Positions 28,069 to 36,197 of a stretch of DNA of 64,000 nucleotides are shown here, in pieces (the stretch's first letter is position 1; each line of letters begins with the position of its first letter). The stretch is from Chlorobium sp. Its GTDB lineage: Bacteria > Bacteroidota > Chlorobiia > Chlorobiales > Chlorobiaceae. Both the position numbers and the translations under genes were made by a program. The stretch covers positions 29,630 to 93,629 of the forward strand of contig NZ_JAIOZR010000008.1 in assembly GCF_021740465.1 (NCBI RefSeq). Reading direction: 5' to 3'. The notes under the pieces are model-generated. The model searched no databases. It was not told where the DNA came from and saw only the letters and a list, made by a program, of their open reading frames with translations.

Positions 28069-29154
28069 ATGCAGACCCTACAGAAACTCCTTCCGAAATA
28101 TACTATCGCTCTTGCCGTTGTTTTTCTTGTTACCGTAGCCTATCTCATAACCCGGGGCAATACCGTCGATGTTGAAGCTGTAGAGGTTACCCATGCCGAA
28201 CTGGTTCAGGCCGTCTACGCTACGGGCTTTGTCGAGGCGGATGCCGTGGCCAATCTGAGTGCCGAGCTTTCGGGAACGGTCAGTTCGGTCGGTGCTCTCG
28301 AAGGGGAGCGGGTTGTTGCCGGTCAGACGATCATCGCATTTGAAACCCTCCAGCCGGGACTTGCCGTTCGCGAAGCAAGAGCGGCTTATGAGGAACAGCT
28401 TGCCCTTTTCGGTGAACGAAAGCTCAACAACACGAGAATCAGCAATCTTTTCGGCGAAGGTGCGGTATCCCGCAAGGACCTTGACGATGCCCGGAAAACC
28501 CTGAGGCAGGCCGAAGAGTTGCTCGAGCAGAAAAAAATGCGTCTGCAAATCAGGGAGGATGATCTGAAAAAACTGACGGTAACGGCGCCATTCAGCGGTA
28601 TACTCGCTCTGCAGAATGTCAGGGAAGGCGATTATGTAACGGCCAATACCCTCGTCGCAAGGGTAATCGATACGACAGGCTATGTGGTCAATGTCGAAGT
28701 GGATGAACTTGATGTGCCGCGTATCCGAACCGGGCAGAAAGCGGCGATTGTGCTTGATGCCATGCCTGACCGTCGTTTTGAGGCCGTAGTCTCCAGGGTT
28801 GTGCCCCAGACCGATATCGTTACCAAAACCTCGAAGGTCTATCTGCGTTTTTCAGGAGCGGTCAACGGCATCCAGGCGGGAATGACGGCAACTGCCAACA
28901 TCATCTACAACAGGAAGCCCCGAACACTGCTGGTAAGAAAAAGTTCGGTATTCGATGAAAATCATGTCAGTTATGTCTGGAAAATCGAGAACGGCGAGCT
29001 GAAAAAACAGCCGATTAAAACAGGTGCCGGCGATCTTGCCTTTGTCGAGGTTCTCGAAGGTCTCAGAAAAGGCGACAAGGTTGTTTCTGTTCCCGAGGAG
29101 CGGTTCCGCGATGGCATGGATGCGCGAGTTGTCAGAAGTAATGAAAGGCTCTGA
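28069..29154 (+). CDS. RND/HlyD-type efflux periplasmic adaptor
   Basis: 361 residues. An N-terminal signal anchor (TIALAVVFLVTVAYLI) is followed by a lipoyl-like half (GTVSSVGALEGERVVAGQTI), an alpha-helical hairpin (about residues 100-165) and the second half GILALQNVREGDYVTANTL, then a beta-barrel domain and a C-terminal membrane-proximal domain (YVWKIENGELKKQPIKTGA). Adaptors bridge an inner-membrane pump and an outer-membrane channel, but neither is adjacent. A 160-bp AT-rich region upstream separates it from hisI. Substrate unknown. Confidence 0.85.
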   Translation: MQTLQKLLPKYTIALAVVFLVTVAYLITRGNTVDVEAVEVTHAELVQAVYATGFVEADAVANLSAELSGTVSSVGALEGERVVAGQTIIAFETLQPGLAVREARAAYEEQLALFGERKLNNTRISNLFGEGAVSRKDLDDARKTLRQAEELLEQKKMRLQIREDDLKKLTVTAPFSGILALQNVREGDYVTANTLVARVIDTTGYVVNVEVDELDVPRIRTGQKAAIVLDAMPDRRFEAVVSRVVPQTDIVTKTSKVYLRFSGAVNGIQAGMTATANIIYNRKPRTLLVRKSSVFDENHVSYVWKIENGELKKQPIKTGAGDLAFVEVLEGLRKGDKVVSVPEERFRDGMDARVVRSNERL

Positions 29155-30186
29155 ATGCAGGATCACGGTATGGAGGAACCTCAAAAAATAGCAGTTATTC
29201 TCGCAGCTCACGGTGAGGCTGAAAGTGCGGGTTTCAGGGAAAATTACCGTGTCAGTCGCCGTACACTTGCTCATGCCTCAACGGTCATGGCCGTGCCCCC
29301 TCTCCTGCAGACCGGGATTTCGCTGCTTTCCACTCTGAAAAAAAAGGTGCGACCTGCGGCAAACGGCTCGCCCCATAACCGGATTACCCGTCAGCAGGCG
29401 GAACTCCTGCAGCGCTATCTTGACGCATCTTCCATCAACAGCGGGGTATCCTTTGATGTTCATGCGGCTTTTTCTGCTTCCGATCCAGCCGTAGAAGATG
29501 TTATCGACGCAACGTTGCACTACGATGCCCGTATTCTCGTTTCCATGTCGCCTGTCGATAACGAGCTGACCTGCGGACAGCTCTGCCGCTATCTTGCAGG
29601 GAAGCTGACGGCGGATGATCTGAGCCGGGTAAAGGTGATCAGCCGCTTCTGGTGCGATCCGCTGCTTTATGGGCTCTGTACCGGCCATATCGTTGCCGCG
29701 AGTGCCTCTTACGGGTTGCAGCGCAGCGAGGCCAATATCCTTCTTCTGCTCTTTCACGGTACGCTTGTCAGCGACAGCAAGGGCGAGCCACCCCGATTCC
29801 GTACCGGCCACCATGAAACCGCCCATTTTGCTCAGCAGCTGACCTCCGCAATGGAAAAGGACGCAACGCATCCCTGGGGTCGGGTTATGAGTGCCTATCT
29901 CAATCACGATGTCGGGGGAGAGTGGACCAAACCCTCTTTCGAAGAGGTCGCAGGGCAGCTTCGCCGTTCCGGTGCCGCCAATGTCGCCCTGTTCGCCGCA
30001 GGATATTTTGCGGACGGCAATGAAACCCTGCACCGCGCGGAGGAGTTGCTTCGCGTGACCGCTTCCTCCTCTTCGGTGCGAACCATACCCTGCCTGAACG
30101 CATCACCGCTCTTTACCCGTTACCTTGGAGAGCGAATTGCCGGAGCGGTATCGCAGCTTCTCTGTCGTCCGTTTCCACAAGCGTAG
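29155..30186 (+). CDS. hemH: Ferrochelatase-like protein
   Basis: 343 residues. The fold looks like class II chelatases: an N-terminal VILAAHGEAES AG segment, the catalytic His in LLLFHGTLVSDSKGEPPR, and the catalytic Glu in LFAAGYFADGNETLHRAEE. The stretch WGRVMSAYLNHDVGGEWTKP resembles the ferrochelatase metal-binding region (SRxG..WL.P) but is diverged. Haem or a related tetrapyrrole is the likely substrate. Because the sequence is diverged, another metal or tetrapyrrole cannot be excluded. It starts directly at the end of the adaptor gene. Confidence 0.6.
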   Translation: MQDHGMEEPQKIAVILAAHGEAESAGFRENYRVSRRTLAHASTVMAVPPLLQTGISLLSTLKKKVRPAANGSPHNRITRQQAELLQRYLDASSINSGVSFDVHAAFSASDPAVEDVIDATLHYDARILVSMSPVDNELTCGQLCRYLAGKLTADDLSRVKVISRFWCDPLLYGLCTGHIVAASASYGLQRSEANILLLLFHGTLVSDSKGEPPRFRTGHHETAHFAQQLTSAMEKDATHPWGRVMSAYLNHDVGGEWTKPSFEEVAGQLRRSGAANVALFAAGYFADGNETLHRAEELLRVTASSSSVRTIPCLNASPLFTRYLGERIAGAVSQLLCRPFPQA

Positions 30187-30323
30187 TGCGTTTCATGCAG
30201 GGGATACGATTACCTTTCCCGTGGAGATCGGAAGCCTCTGTCGCATCGTGCGCATTTTCGGCACGTTCATCACCGCTTCGCTTGGCAGAAGTGACCGGTC
30301 ATCCCGGCAGATAAAGGGTTATC

Positions 30324-31253
30324 TTGTTCATCGAACTATTTTACACCGTGCAGAACCTCATTCTTCTTTTTGTCTGTTTTCTTGCCGGGGTCCTGCTGCG
30401 GAGCCTGAAATGGCTTCCATCGGAAACTCCGGCGGTGCTGAACGGTTTTATTATCCATATCTCCCTTCCCGCGCTTGCCCTGCTCTATCTTCACGATCTG
30501 GAGCTCACGGCAGGAGTGTTTCTGCTGGCAGCCATACCGTGGATTCATTTCTGCCTTGCGCTCGTGATTTTTCCGCTGCTCGGCAGATTGCTGAAACTTT
30601 CCCGGATGACAGTAGGCGCGCTTATTCTTACCGGAGGTCTCGGCAACACCTCCTTTGTCGGTTTGCCGATGATCGAAGCCTATTTCGGCAAGCAGGCTCT
30701 GGTACACGGTATTGTCGTCGATCAGCTCGGCTCCTTTATGGTGCTTTCGACACTTGGCATAGTCACTGCCGGTTTCTACTCGAACGGAAAGCCTTCGGCA
30801 AGGGTGATCCTGCAGAAAATTCTTGCGTTTCCGCCCTTTCTTTCCATGGTGGCGGCGGTTCTCCTGATGCCGTTCGATTATCCGGAATGGTTCAGCCTTC
30901 TGCTCGGAAGACTGGGGGACACCCTCGCTCCGCTCGCCCTGCTCTCCGTAGGTTACCAACTGCACCCAGGGCATCTTTCAGGCAATATCCGCAACCTCAC
31001 CCTTGGCCTGTCATTCAAACTGCTTGTGGCTCCTTTGCTGCTCAGTCTACTCTATCTGGGCATTTTCGGCCTGTCGGGCCTGCCGGTAAGAGTCACGCTG
31101 TTCGAAGCTGCCATGCCTCCCATGATCACGGCAGGTATCATTGCCGCCGAACACGGCATCAACCCGTCTCTTTCTTCGATGATGGTTGCCCTTGGCATCC
31201 TTGTTTCCTTCTTTACGCTTGCTTTCTGGAGTTTTCTTTTGGGAGGCGTTTAG
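30324..31253 (+). CDS. AEC family transporter
   Basis: 309 residues with about ten membrane segments in two halves (FVCFLAGVLLRSLKWLP, ISLPALALLYL; then FEAAMPPMITAGIIAAEHG). The pattern NTSFVGLPMIEAYFG and the crossover PPM motif are typical of the auxin-efflux-carrier family. Such carriers move organic acids or malate-like substrates; the substrate here is unknown. Start is a TTG codon (30324) preceded by AAAGGG at the right spacing. Another 398-residue frame overlaps it but is not coding. Confidence 0.85.
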   Translation: MFIELFYTVQNLILLFVCFLAGVLLRSLKWLPSETPAVLNGFIIHISLPALALLYLHDLELTAGVFLLAAIPWIHFCLALVIFPLLGRLLKLSRMTVGALILTGGLGNTSFVGLPMIEAYFGKQALVHGIVVDQLGSFMVLSTLGIVTAGFYSNGKPSARVILQKILAFPPFLSMVAAVLLMPFDYPEWFSLLLGRLGDTLAPLALLSVGYQLHPGHLSGNIRNLTLGLSFKLLVAPLLLSLLYLGIFGLSGLPVRVTLFEAAMPPMITAGIIAAEHGINPSLSSMMVALGILVSFFTLAFWSFLLGGV

Positions 31254-31358
31254 CCGTTTCCGGGGTCGTGAAATGGTTAATGCTCTTCCTGCGTTCTTGT
31301 TTGTGGTTCCGTTTGCTATAGGGAACAAGCTTGAGGCAGGGAACAACTATAATTGAGC

Positions 31359-32186
31359 ATGCAGAAAGCCGCGATTTTTATCGATGGGGCAAATCTTTTC
31401 TTTACGCAGCGTCATCTTGGATGGCAGATTGATTTTTCCCGTCTCATGAACTATTTCACGTACCGTTACCATGTGGCATCGGTGCGTTATTACGTACCTT
31501 CACCTGATCCGCCTTCGGAGGATCAGAGTGCATTCAACAGGGTTCTTTTGACACACGGTTTCGAGATCATCTCAAAGCCGGTAAAAAAGATCGTCAACAA
31601 GGAGACCGGAGAGGTGGTCATGAAAGGTAACCTCGATATTGAACTTGCCGTTGACGCCATGCTGACCGAAAGTCTGTACGACCAATTTATCCTCTTCAGC
31701 GGCGACAGCGATTTTATGCCCCTGCTCAAGGCGCTGCAGCTGAAAGGAAAAACGGTTTCAGTCTATTCTACCAGAGGGATAAGTTCCCGTGAACTCTACA
31801 GCGGGCCCGATATCGATTTTCACGATCTTGCCCTTCTGGAAAGAGAGATTGGCCAGTCGGAATCGGGTGGCGGCACTGCGGTAGCGGAGCAGGGTTACAC
31901 AAGGCTTCCGGAACCAGGAGAGCTCTTTACCGGTTCGGTGCTTTCCGTCAAGCCCTACGGTATTTTTCTTGTCAACCCCTTCCACGTCAAATGCCTGCTC
32001 CCGCTGAGTTTTCTCGGGGTTACGCAGCGTATCGCCGATCTTTCGTCGATTATAAAAATGGATGACCGTTTTGATGTAACTGTTTTTGCTGTCGACACCG
32101 CTCATGATATCCCCCAGATTACGGTCAAACTTTCAAGCAAGGCCATGTCGGAAGAGCTCGAAAGAAGGGTAAAGGCTCCAGGCTGA
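31359..32186 (+). CDS. NYN (LabA-like) domain protein with S1 domain
   Basis: 275 residues. The NYN domain (residues about 1-160) has AIFIDGANLFF, MKGNLDIELAVDAMLTES and LFSGDSDFMPLLKAL, with the acidic metal-binding residues of the LabA/DUF88 branch. The C-terminal 90 residues (GELFTGSVLSVKPYGIFLVN, IADLSSIIKMDDRFDVTVFA) look like a single S1 RNA-binding domain. An RNA-processing role is likely but not shown. The start at 31359 is ATG; a TTG two codons earlier is an alternative. Confidence 0.8.
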   Translation: MQKAAIFIDGANLFFTQRHLGWQIDFSRLMNYFTYRYHVASVRYYVPSPDPPSEDQSAFNRVLLTHGFEIISKPVKKIVNKETGEVVMKGNLDIELAVDAMLTESLYDQFILFSGDSDFMPLLKALQLKGKTVSVYSTRGISSRELYSGPDIDFHDLALLEREIGQSESGGGTAVAEQGYTRLPEPGELFTGSVLSVKPYGIFLVNPFHVKCLLPLSFLGVTQRIADLSSIIKMDDRFDVTVFAVDTAHDIPQITVKLSSKAMSEELERRVKAPG

Positions 32187-32209
32187 AGTCGCATGAGCCG
32201 TTTTTCTTT

Positions 32210-32929
32210 TCACCCCTGCAGCCTCAGCGGCAGCTCCAGGCCGTTTGTCTCAAGCAGATTGCGGTCGCTGAGCAGCTCTTTTGTCGCTCCTGCGGCGACT
32301 ATGCGCCCCTCCGCCATGATATGGACCCGGTTGCAGGTTTCCCAGATAAAATCAAGGTCGTGTGAAACCGTTACTCTTGTTGCCTGAAGGTTGTTGACGA
32401 GCGAAATGAGCTTTTTCCGGTTGCGCGGATCGAGATCCGAAGTCGGTTCGTCCATAACGAGCACCGAAGGGTGCATTACCAGCACTGCGGCGAAAGCTGC
32501 AAACCTTCTCTGTCCTTGCGAGAGCTTCGAAGGAGGTTTGTCGCGCAGCGCCCACAGTCCGAAATCCCTCAGGAGTTTTTCGCTCTCTTCAGCGCTTCGC
32601 TCAGGATCCATGCCAAGGTTTTTCGGCCCGAACATGATGTCGTCGCAGAGCCGTGCCATGAAAAGCTGGTCGTCCGGGTTCTGGAAAACCAGTCCGGTCA
32701 GTTTTCTGATGCGCTCCAGGTTCTTTTTCAGGACTTCGACTCCGTCGATGGTGATCTTTCCTGACTGAGGCAGATACCAGCCGTTCAGATGGTTGACGAG
32801 TGTCGATTTTCCCGCACCGTTCGCTCCGACAATGCCGACCGAGTCTCCCGATGTGACCTTGAGCGAGACATCGAGCAACGCCCTTGTTCCGTCAGGATAG
32901 GAAAAATCGACCTGTTCGACTGTAATCAT
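32210..32929 (-). CDS. nikO: Nickel/cobalt ECF transporter ATPase
   Basis: 239 residues of an ABC ATPase: Walker A GANGAGKST, Q-loop VFQNPDDQLFMARL, signature LSQGQRRFAAFAAVL, Walker B VLVMDEPTSDLD, switch VSHDLDF. The QNPDDQ stretch is typical of CbiO/NikO energising units. It begins 20 nt after the transmembrane subunit gene. I use the nickel name because nikR and its candidate operator lie upstream. The start is 32929; the frame extends 49 residues further without ABC homology. Confidence 0.85.
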   Translation of the reverse strand: MITVEQVDFSYPDGTRALLDVSLKVTSGDSVGIVGANGAGKSTLVNHLNGWYLPQSGKITIDGVEVLKKNLERIRKLTGLVFQNPDDQLFMARLCDDIMFGPKNLGMDPERSAEESEKLLRDFGLWALRDKPPSKLSQGQRRFAAFAAVLVMHPSVLVMDEPTSDLDPRNRKKLISLVNNLQATRVTVSHDLDFIWETCNRVHIMAEGRIVAAGATKELLSDRNLLETNGLELPLRLQG

Positions 32930-32949
32930 TTCGGGTTCTTTCAATTCTG

Positions 32950-33717
32950 TTATGCCGCGAACAGCAGTTTTACCGCAGTAAAACAGATGAGCGCTGTCGT
33001 CACGGCCACGGCATCTGTTGCCGTAAAAGGGGTTCTCTGTTCCAGAGAGAGGCTGTTCCTGAATCCCCTGGCGCACATGGCCAGATATATTCTTTCGGCT
33101 CTCGACGCAGTTCTCAGCAGCAGTGACCCTATCAGTTGCGCAGTGTTGAAAAGGTCATTTCCCCTGCCGCCGAATGAACGCAGATCGCGGGCCTTCCTGA
33201 GTGAGCGGGCCTCGCGGACGAGCAGAGAGCTGTAACGGTATACCAGCTGCAGCTGGGTTACAAAAACTTCCGGAACACCGAAAGAGCGCAGGGCACTTCC
33301 GAAACGGTGGAACGGCATGCAGAGGGAGTACGCATGCATTGCGCCGAGCGTGACAAACGTTTTGGCTATGATCACACTGCCGGAAACCATGCCTCCGGTT
33401 ATGGTTAAACTACCTGCGGTTGAAAACGGGTGCCGGTCGAAATACAGGTTTCCCGCCGCCATGAAGAGTACGAAAGGGGAGAGCCCGAGCAGCCGTTTCA
33501 CGATGGGGCGCAACGGAATGCCGGCCGCGGTTATCAAAAAAAGCGGGAACGAGCCGTAGGCGATCACTGCCGCAAGGTTATGCTTCGGGACGGAAACCAC
33601 GAACATGATGAACAGGATGAGTATGCCCAGCGCAGCCATGTCTCCAGCCGGGAGATTGCCGGGCACTTCCGGGGCATCCCTCTGTTTCGTTGCCGTTCCG
33701 AAACTCATGGCGAACAC
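32950..33717 (-). CDS. nikQ: Nickel/cobalt ECF transporter T component
   Basis: 255 residues with several membrane helices and the conserved coupling motif ERIYLAMCARGFRN near the C-terminus, plus ARDLRSFGGRGNDL, typical of CbiQ/NikQ T components. It couples the ATPase to the substrate-binding NikMN. The start overlaps the end of nikMN by 13 bp. Assigned to nickel rather than cobalt from the neighbouring nikR. Confidence 0.85.
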   Translation of the reverse strand: MFAMSFGTATKQRDAPEVPGNLPAGDMAALGILILFIMFVVSVPKHNLAAVIAYGSFPLFLITAAGIPLRPIVKRLLGLSPFVLFMAAGNLYFDRHPFSTAGSLTITGGMVSGSVIIAKTFVTLGAMHAYSLCMPFHRFGSALRSFGVPEVFVTQLQLVYRYSSLLVREARSLRKARDLRSFGGRGNDLFNTAQLIGSLLLRTASRAERIYLAMCARGFRNSLSLEQRTPFTATDAVAVTTALICFTAVKLLFAA

Positions 33718-34733
33718 TTTTCTTGCTGCGGTTTTCTCCGGAGCAGCAGACCGGCGCTTCCGGCGACGAGGAGTACCAGAATGCTTCCCGCGATACCGGA
33801 TAGCGTTGTGCCGGTATTGAGGGGAGTTTCAGCGGCCGTCGCTTTCTCCGGTTGCCCGGCAGGGGTTCTGAAGCCGTAATCTGGCAGAACGGCAAGGCGT
33901 TCCTGTATCGAGGCGAGAGCCTGGTGAACCGTAGCGGACTTTCCCTGGAGTTCTTCCTGTCCGGATACCCTGGCCATCGACCATTCAAGGCCGTCGGGTT
34001 GGGACGATGCAAACCACGAGAGCAATCCTCCGACGGCCAGTGTTGTTATGATGAACGCCTGGAAAATGAATGCCGGTTTGCCGGTCGGCTGCGACTGCAT
34101 CGAGAGCAGTGATGGTTCGGTTTTTGCGACGAACAGCAGGACAGCCATGGTCACAAGGCCTTCGACAATACCGATGGCAAGATGTATCGGGAGCATGAAG
34201 AGCATGAAGGTGGCGAAAGGCAGTTCACTGATGCCCGACAGCGTGGTCTGGAGGACGACGGAAAACGCTCCCATCAAAAGTCCGGCTGTTGCGGCGATGA
34301 TACTTGCGGTGGTAATTCTTCCTGCAGAGAGAGAGTTGCAGGCAATGACCCGGTAGAGAAACGGATAGGCAATGAATGCCGGGAAAAACGCAAGGTTGAA
34401 AATATTGCATCCCAGGGCAAGGAGGCCCCCATCGGCGAAGAAGAGCGACTGGACGACCAGCACCGATGCGAGGGCAAGCAGTGCACGATAGGGACCGAGA
34501 AGCACCGTCAGAAGCAGTCCTCCTCCGAGATGTCCGCTCGATCCGGTACCGGGAATCGTGAAATTGATCATCTGTGCGGCAAAGACAAAGGCCCCGAGAA
34601 CTCCCATCAGCGGGGTTTTCATGCCGTCCGGTTCATGGGCGACTTTTTTTGCGCTGTAAGCGATAAGGGCTCCGCTTGCGACCCAGAACGTTCCTCCAAT
34701 TGCAGGGGAAAGCAGTGCATCCGACATATGCAT
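33705..34733 (-). CDS. nikMN: Fused nickel/cobalt ECF substrate-binding proteins (NikMN type)
   Basis: 342 residues. The N-terminus MHMSDALLSPAIGGTFWVASG fits the CbiM/NikM family, whose Met-His start contributes metal ligands; about six membrane helices follow. The C-terminal third contains SSQPDGLEWSMARV, the PDGLE motif of the NikN/CbiN-like extracytoplasmic domain, ending in a hydrophobic anchor. The fusion of M and N components is typical of nickel transporters. Its ribosome site is GGAGG. Nickel is inferred from nikR and the operator upstream. Confidence 0.88.
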   Translation of the reverse strand: MHMSDALLSPAIGGTFWVASGALIAYSAKKVAHEPDGMKTPLMGVLGAFVFAAQMINFTIPGTGSSGHLGGGLLLTVLLGPYRALLALASVLVVQSLFFADGGLLALGCNIFNLAFFPAFIAYPFLYRVIACNSLSAGRITTASIIAATAGLLMGAFSVVLQTTLSGISELPFATFMLFMLPIHLAIGIVEGLVTMAVLLFVAKTEPSLLSMQSQPTGKPAFIFQAFIITTLAVGGLLSWFASSQPDGLEWSMARVSGQEELQGKSATVHQALASIQERLAVLPDYGFRTPAGQPEKATAAETPLNTGTTLSGIAGSILVLLVAGSAGLLLRRKPQQEKCSP

Positions 34734-34838
34734 GGTTTTTCCTCCGGTGGTTTGCGGGCAGCCCGGCGGGAGCCCCCTTTTTTTACTGACAGAAGTTTCT
34801 TCGGTTAGGATGTACGTTTTTTTGCTGTTGAGCCGCGT

Positions 34839-35639
34839 TCAGAACCTCGCCGCCAGACCGGCCAGAAGAGCACTATCCGTTTCGGCATCGTTCAGACCGC
34901 ATTTCAGGCCTATATCGAGATCAAGGTTTTCGGAAACGCTGTAGATGAGTCCGCCGACAAGAAAAACCGGATGCGTATCACTGGTTATCTCCTCGCCGGT
35001 TTCAACGCCGATATTGGCAACGGTGCGCAGACGGTCGGTCATGTTGAGCTCCGCTGCAATCGACGCATGCCAGATGTCGTCGCTTGATACCGCGTCATCG
35101 TCATCATTTTTATAGTTATTGCGACTGTAGCCGACATTGGCGTGCAGGGCTCCGAAGTCGCCTTCATGGGTTGCAATCAGCGTGATGCCGGGGGAGAACT
35201 CACCGCTTCCGAATCCCTGCTGCTCGTCGCCGGTTGGAATGGAAATACCCGGTTTAACGGCAAGACTGAGCCCGCTCTCTTCATTTTCATAGACCCTGAA
35301 CTTGATTTCAAGGCTCATGTCGCCGATACCGTTGTCATCGGCAATCCTCAGTCCGTTTTCCCTGATGGTGTACCACGCAAAGGGGATCCCGACGACGAGG
35401 TCGATATTTTCCGCAATTCCGAAGGAGAGTGCCAGAGCGGTTTCTCCGGTATCCTCCTTCATCTTCACGCCATTGTCATCCGTTCTGTTCCATGCGAATT
35501 CACTGTTCAGCTCGATCTGGACTTTTCCCTTTCCCTGGGTTCCGCTGTCGTCGGTAATGAGCGGATGAGCTGCAAAAACAGGTGTCGCAGAGAGCAGCGA
35601 AGCTGCGGTTGCCGTAACGAGACTGATTTTTTTCAGCAT
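34839..35639 (-). CDS. Outer-membrane transporter-like protein in the nickel cluster
   Basis: 266 residues. A signal peptide (MLKKISLVTATAASLLSATPVFAAHP) precedes a region of alternating polar and hydrophobic strands ending in a C-terminal Phe (LLAGLAARF), the mark of an outer-membrane barrel. It resembles the MetA-pathway/DUF3187-type transporter barrels. It sits between the candidate NikR site and nikMN, so it is probably cotranscribed with the nickel uptake genes. A role in admitting nickel across the outer membrane is an inference; no specificity residues can be seen. Confidence 0.68.
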   Translation of the reverse strand: MLKKISLVTATAASLLSATPVFAAHPLITDDSGTQGKGKVQIELNSEFAWNRTDDNGVKMKEDTGETALALSFGIAENIDLVVGIPFAWYTIRENGLRIADDNGIGDMSLEIKFRVYENEESGLSLAVKPGISIPTGDEQQGFGSGEFSPGITLIATHEGDFGALHANVGYSRNNYKNDDDDAVSSDDIWHASIAAELNMTDRLRTVANIGVETGEEITSDTHPVFLVGGLIYSVSENLDLDIGLKCGLNDAETDSALLAGLAARF

Positions 35640-35666
35640 GGGTGTTTCCGGTTATGATTGATGACA

Positions 35667-35693
35667 GTAGCACAAAAATACGATTTGTGCTAC
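35667..35693. promoter_or_regulatory. Candidate NikR operator (27-bp palindrome)
   Basis: GTAGCACAAA and TTTGTGCTAC are perfect 10-bp inverted arms around a 7-nt spacer. The overall length and the spaced-arm layout resemble known NikR operators (E. coli GTATGA-N16-TCATAC). It lies 28 bp upstream of the outer-membrane protein gene and just downstream of nikR, where it would control the whole uptake operon. Confidence 0.8.
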
Positions 35694-35733
35694 TGATCAC
35701 CAACAACAATTGTTAATAACCGGATTCGGGGAT

Positions 35734-36138
35734 TTACCCTGCCGTCGAAATGCTGAGACTGAGATGCTTGACGCCCCCGAGCACCTTGAGCTGTGTCGCA
35801 AGTTTTTCCACCTCTCCGGCAGTTCCTTTCACGGCGATAATCTCAAGGCAGTGGTGATGGTCAAGATGTATGTGCTGTGTTGAAATGATGGTTTCCTGAA
35901 AATCATGCTGGACGTCGAGCAGTTGGCCGACCAGTTCCCGTTTATGATGGTCGTAAGTCATGACGAGGGCTCCGGCAACGTCGCCGCCTTCCACCCACTG
36001 CTTTTTCAGAAGCTCCTCCCTGATGAGGTCTCGCAGCGCCTCTGAACGGCTTTTGTAATGCTGTTCGCCGATATGGCGGTCAAAAGCATCGAGCAGTGTT
36101 TTTTCAAGGGATACACCGAACCGGTAGAGTTCGCTCAT
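35734..36138 (-). CDS. nikR: Nickel-responsive transcriptional regulator NikR
   Basis: 134 residues. The N-terminal ribbon-helix-helix domain (YRFGVSLEKTLLDAFD, SRSEALRDLIREELL) is followed by an ACT-like domain. The nickel ligands match the family: His78 (VQHDF), His89 and His91, and Cys97 in QHIHLDHHHCLEI. With bound nickel NikR normally represses nickel uptake. It is cut off from nfnB by a strong terminator and is followed by its candidate target operator. Confidence 0.95.
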   Translation of the reverse strand: MSELYRFGVSLEKTLLDAFDRHIGEQHYKSRSEALRDLIREELLKKQWVEGGDVAGALVMTYDHHKRELVGQLLDVQHDFQETIISTQHIHLDHHHCLEIIAVKGTAGEVEKLATQLKVLGGVKHLSLSISTAG

Positions 36139-36156
36139 GGATGGTCTTTCTTGCTG

Positions 36157-36182
36157 AAAAAAAAGCCGGCCTCAGGGCCGGC
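36157..36182 (-). terminator. Rho-independent terminator after nfnB
   Basis: On the minus strand GCCGGCC-CTGA-GGCCGGC is followed by eight T residues. It ends the nfnAB transcript before nikR. Confidence 0.92.
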
Positions 36183-36197
36183 CCCCTGTAAACATGC

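Noticed and set aside
30125..31321. 398-codon plus-strand frame overlapping the AEC transporter
   Set aside because: The AEC transporter frame has clear membrane helices and family motifs; this frame has Arg/Ser-rich composition typical of an out-of-frame shadow.
34734..34838. Possible cobalamin or metal riboswitch before nikMN
   Set aside because: The 105-bp gap has no conserved box I could recognise; a GC-rich stretch and a GGAGG ribosome site explain it.
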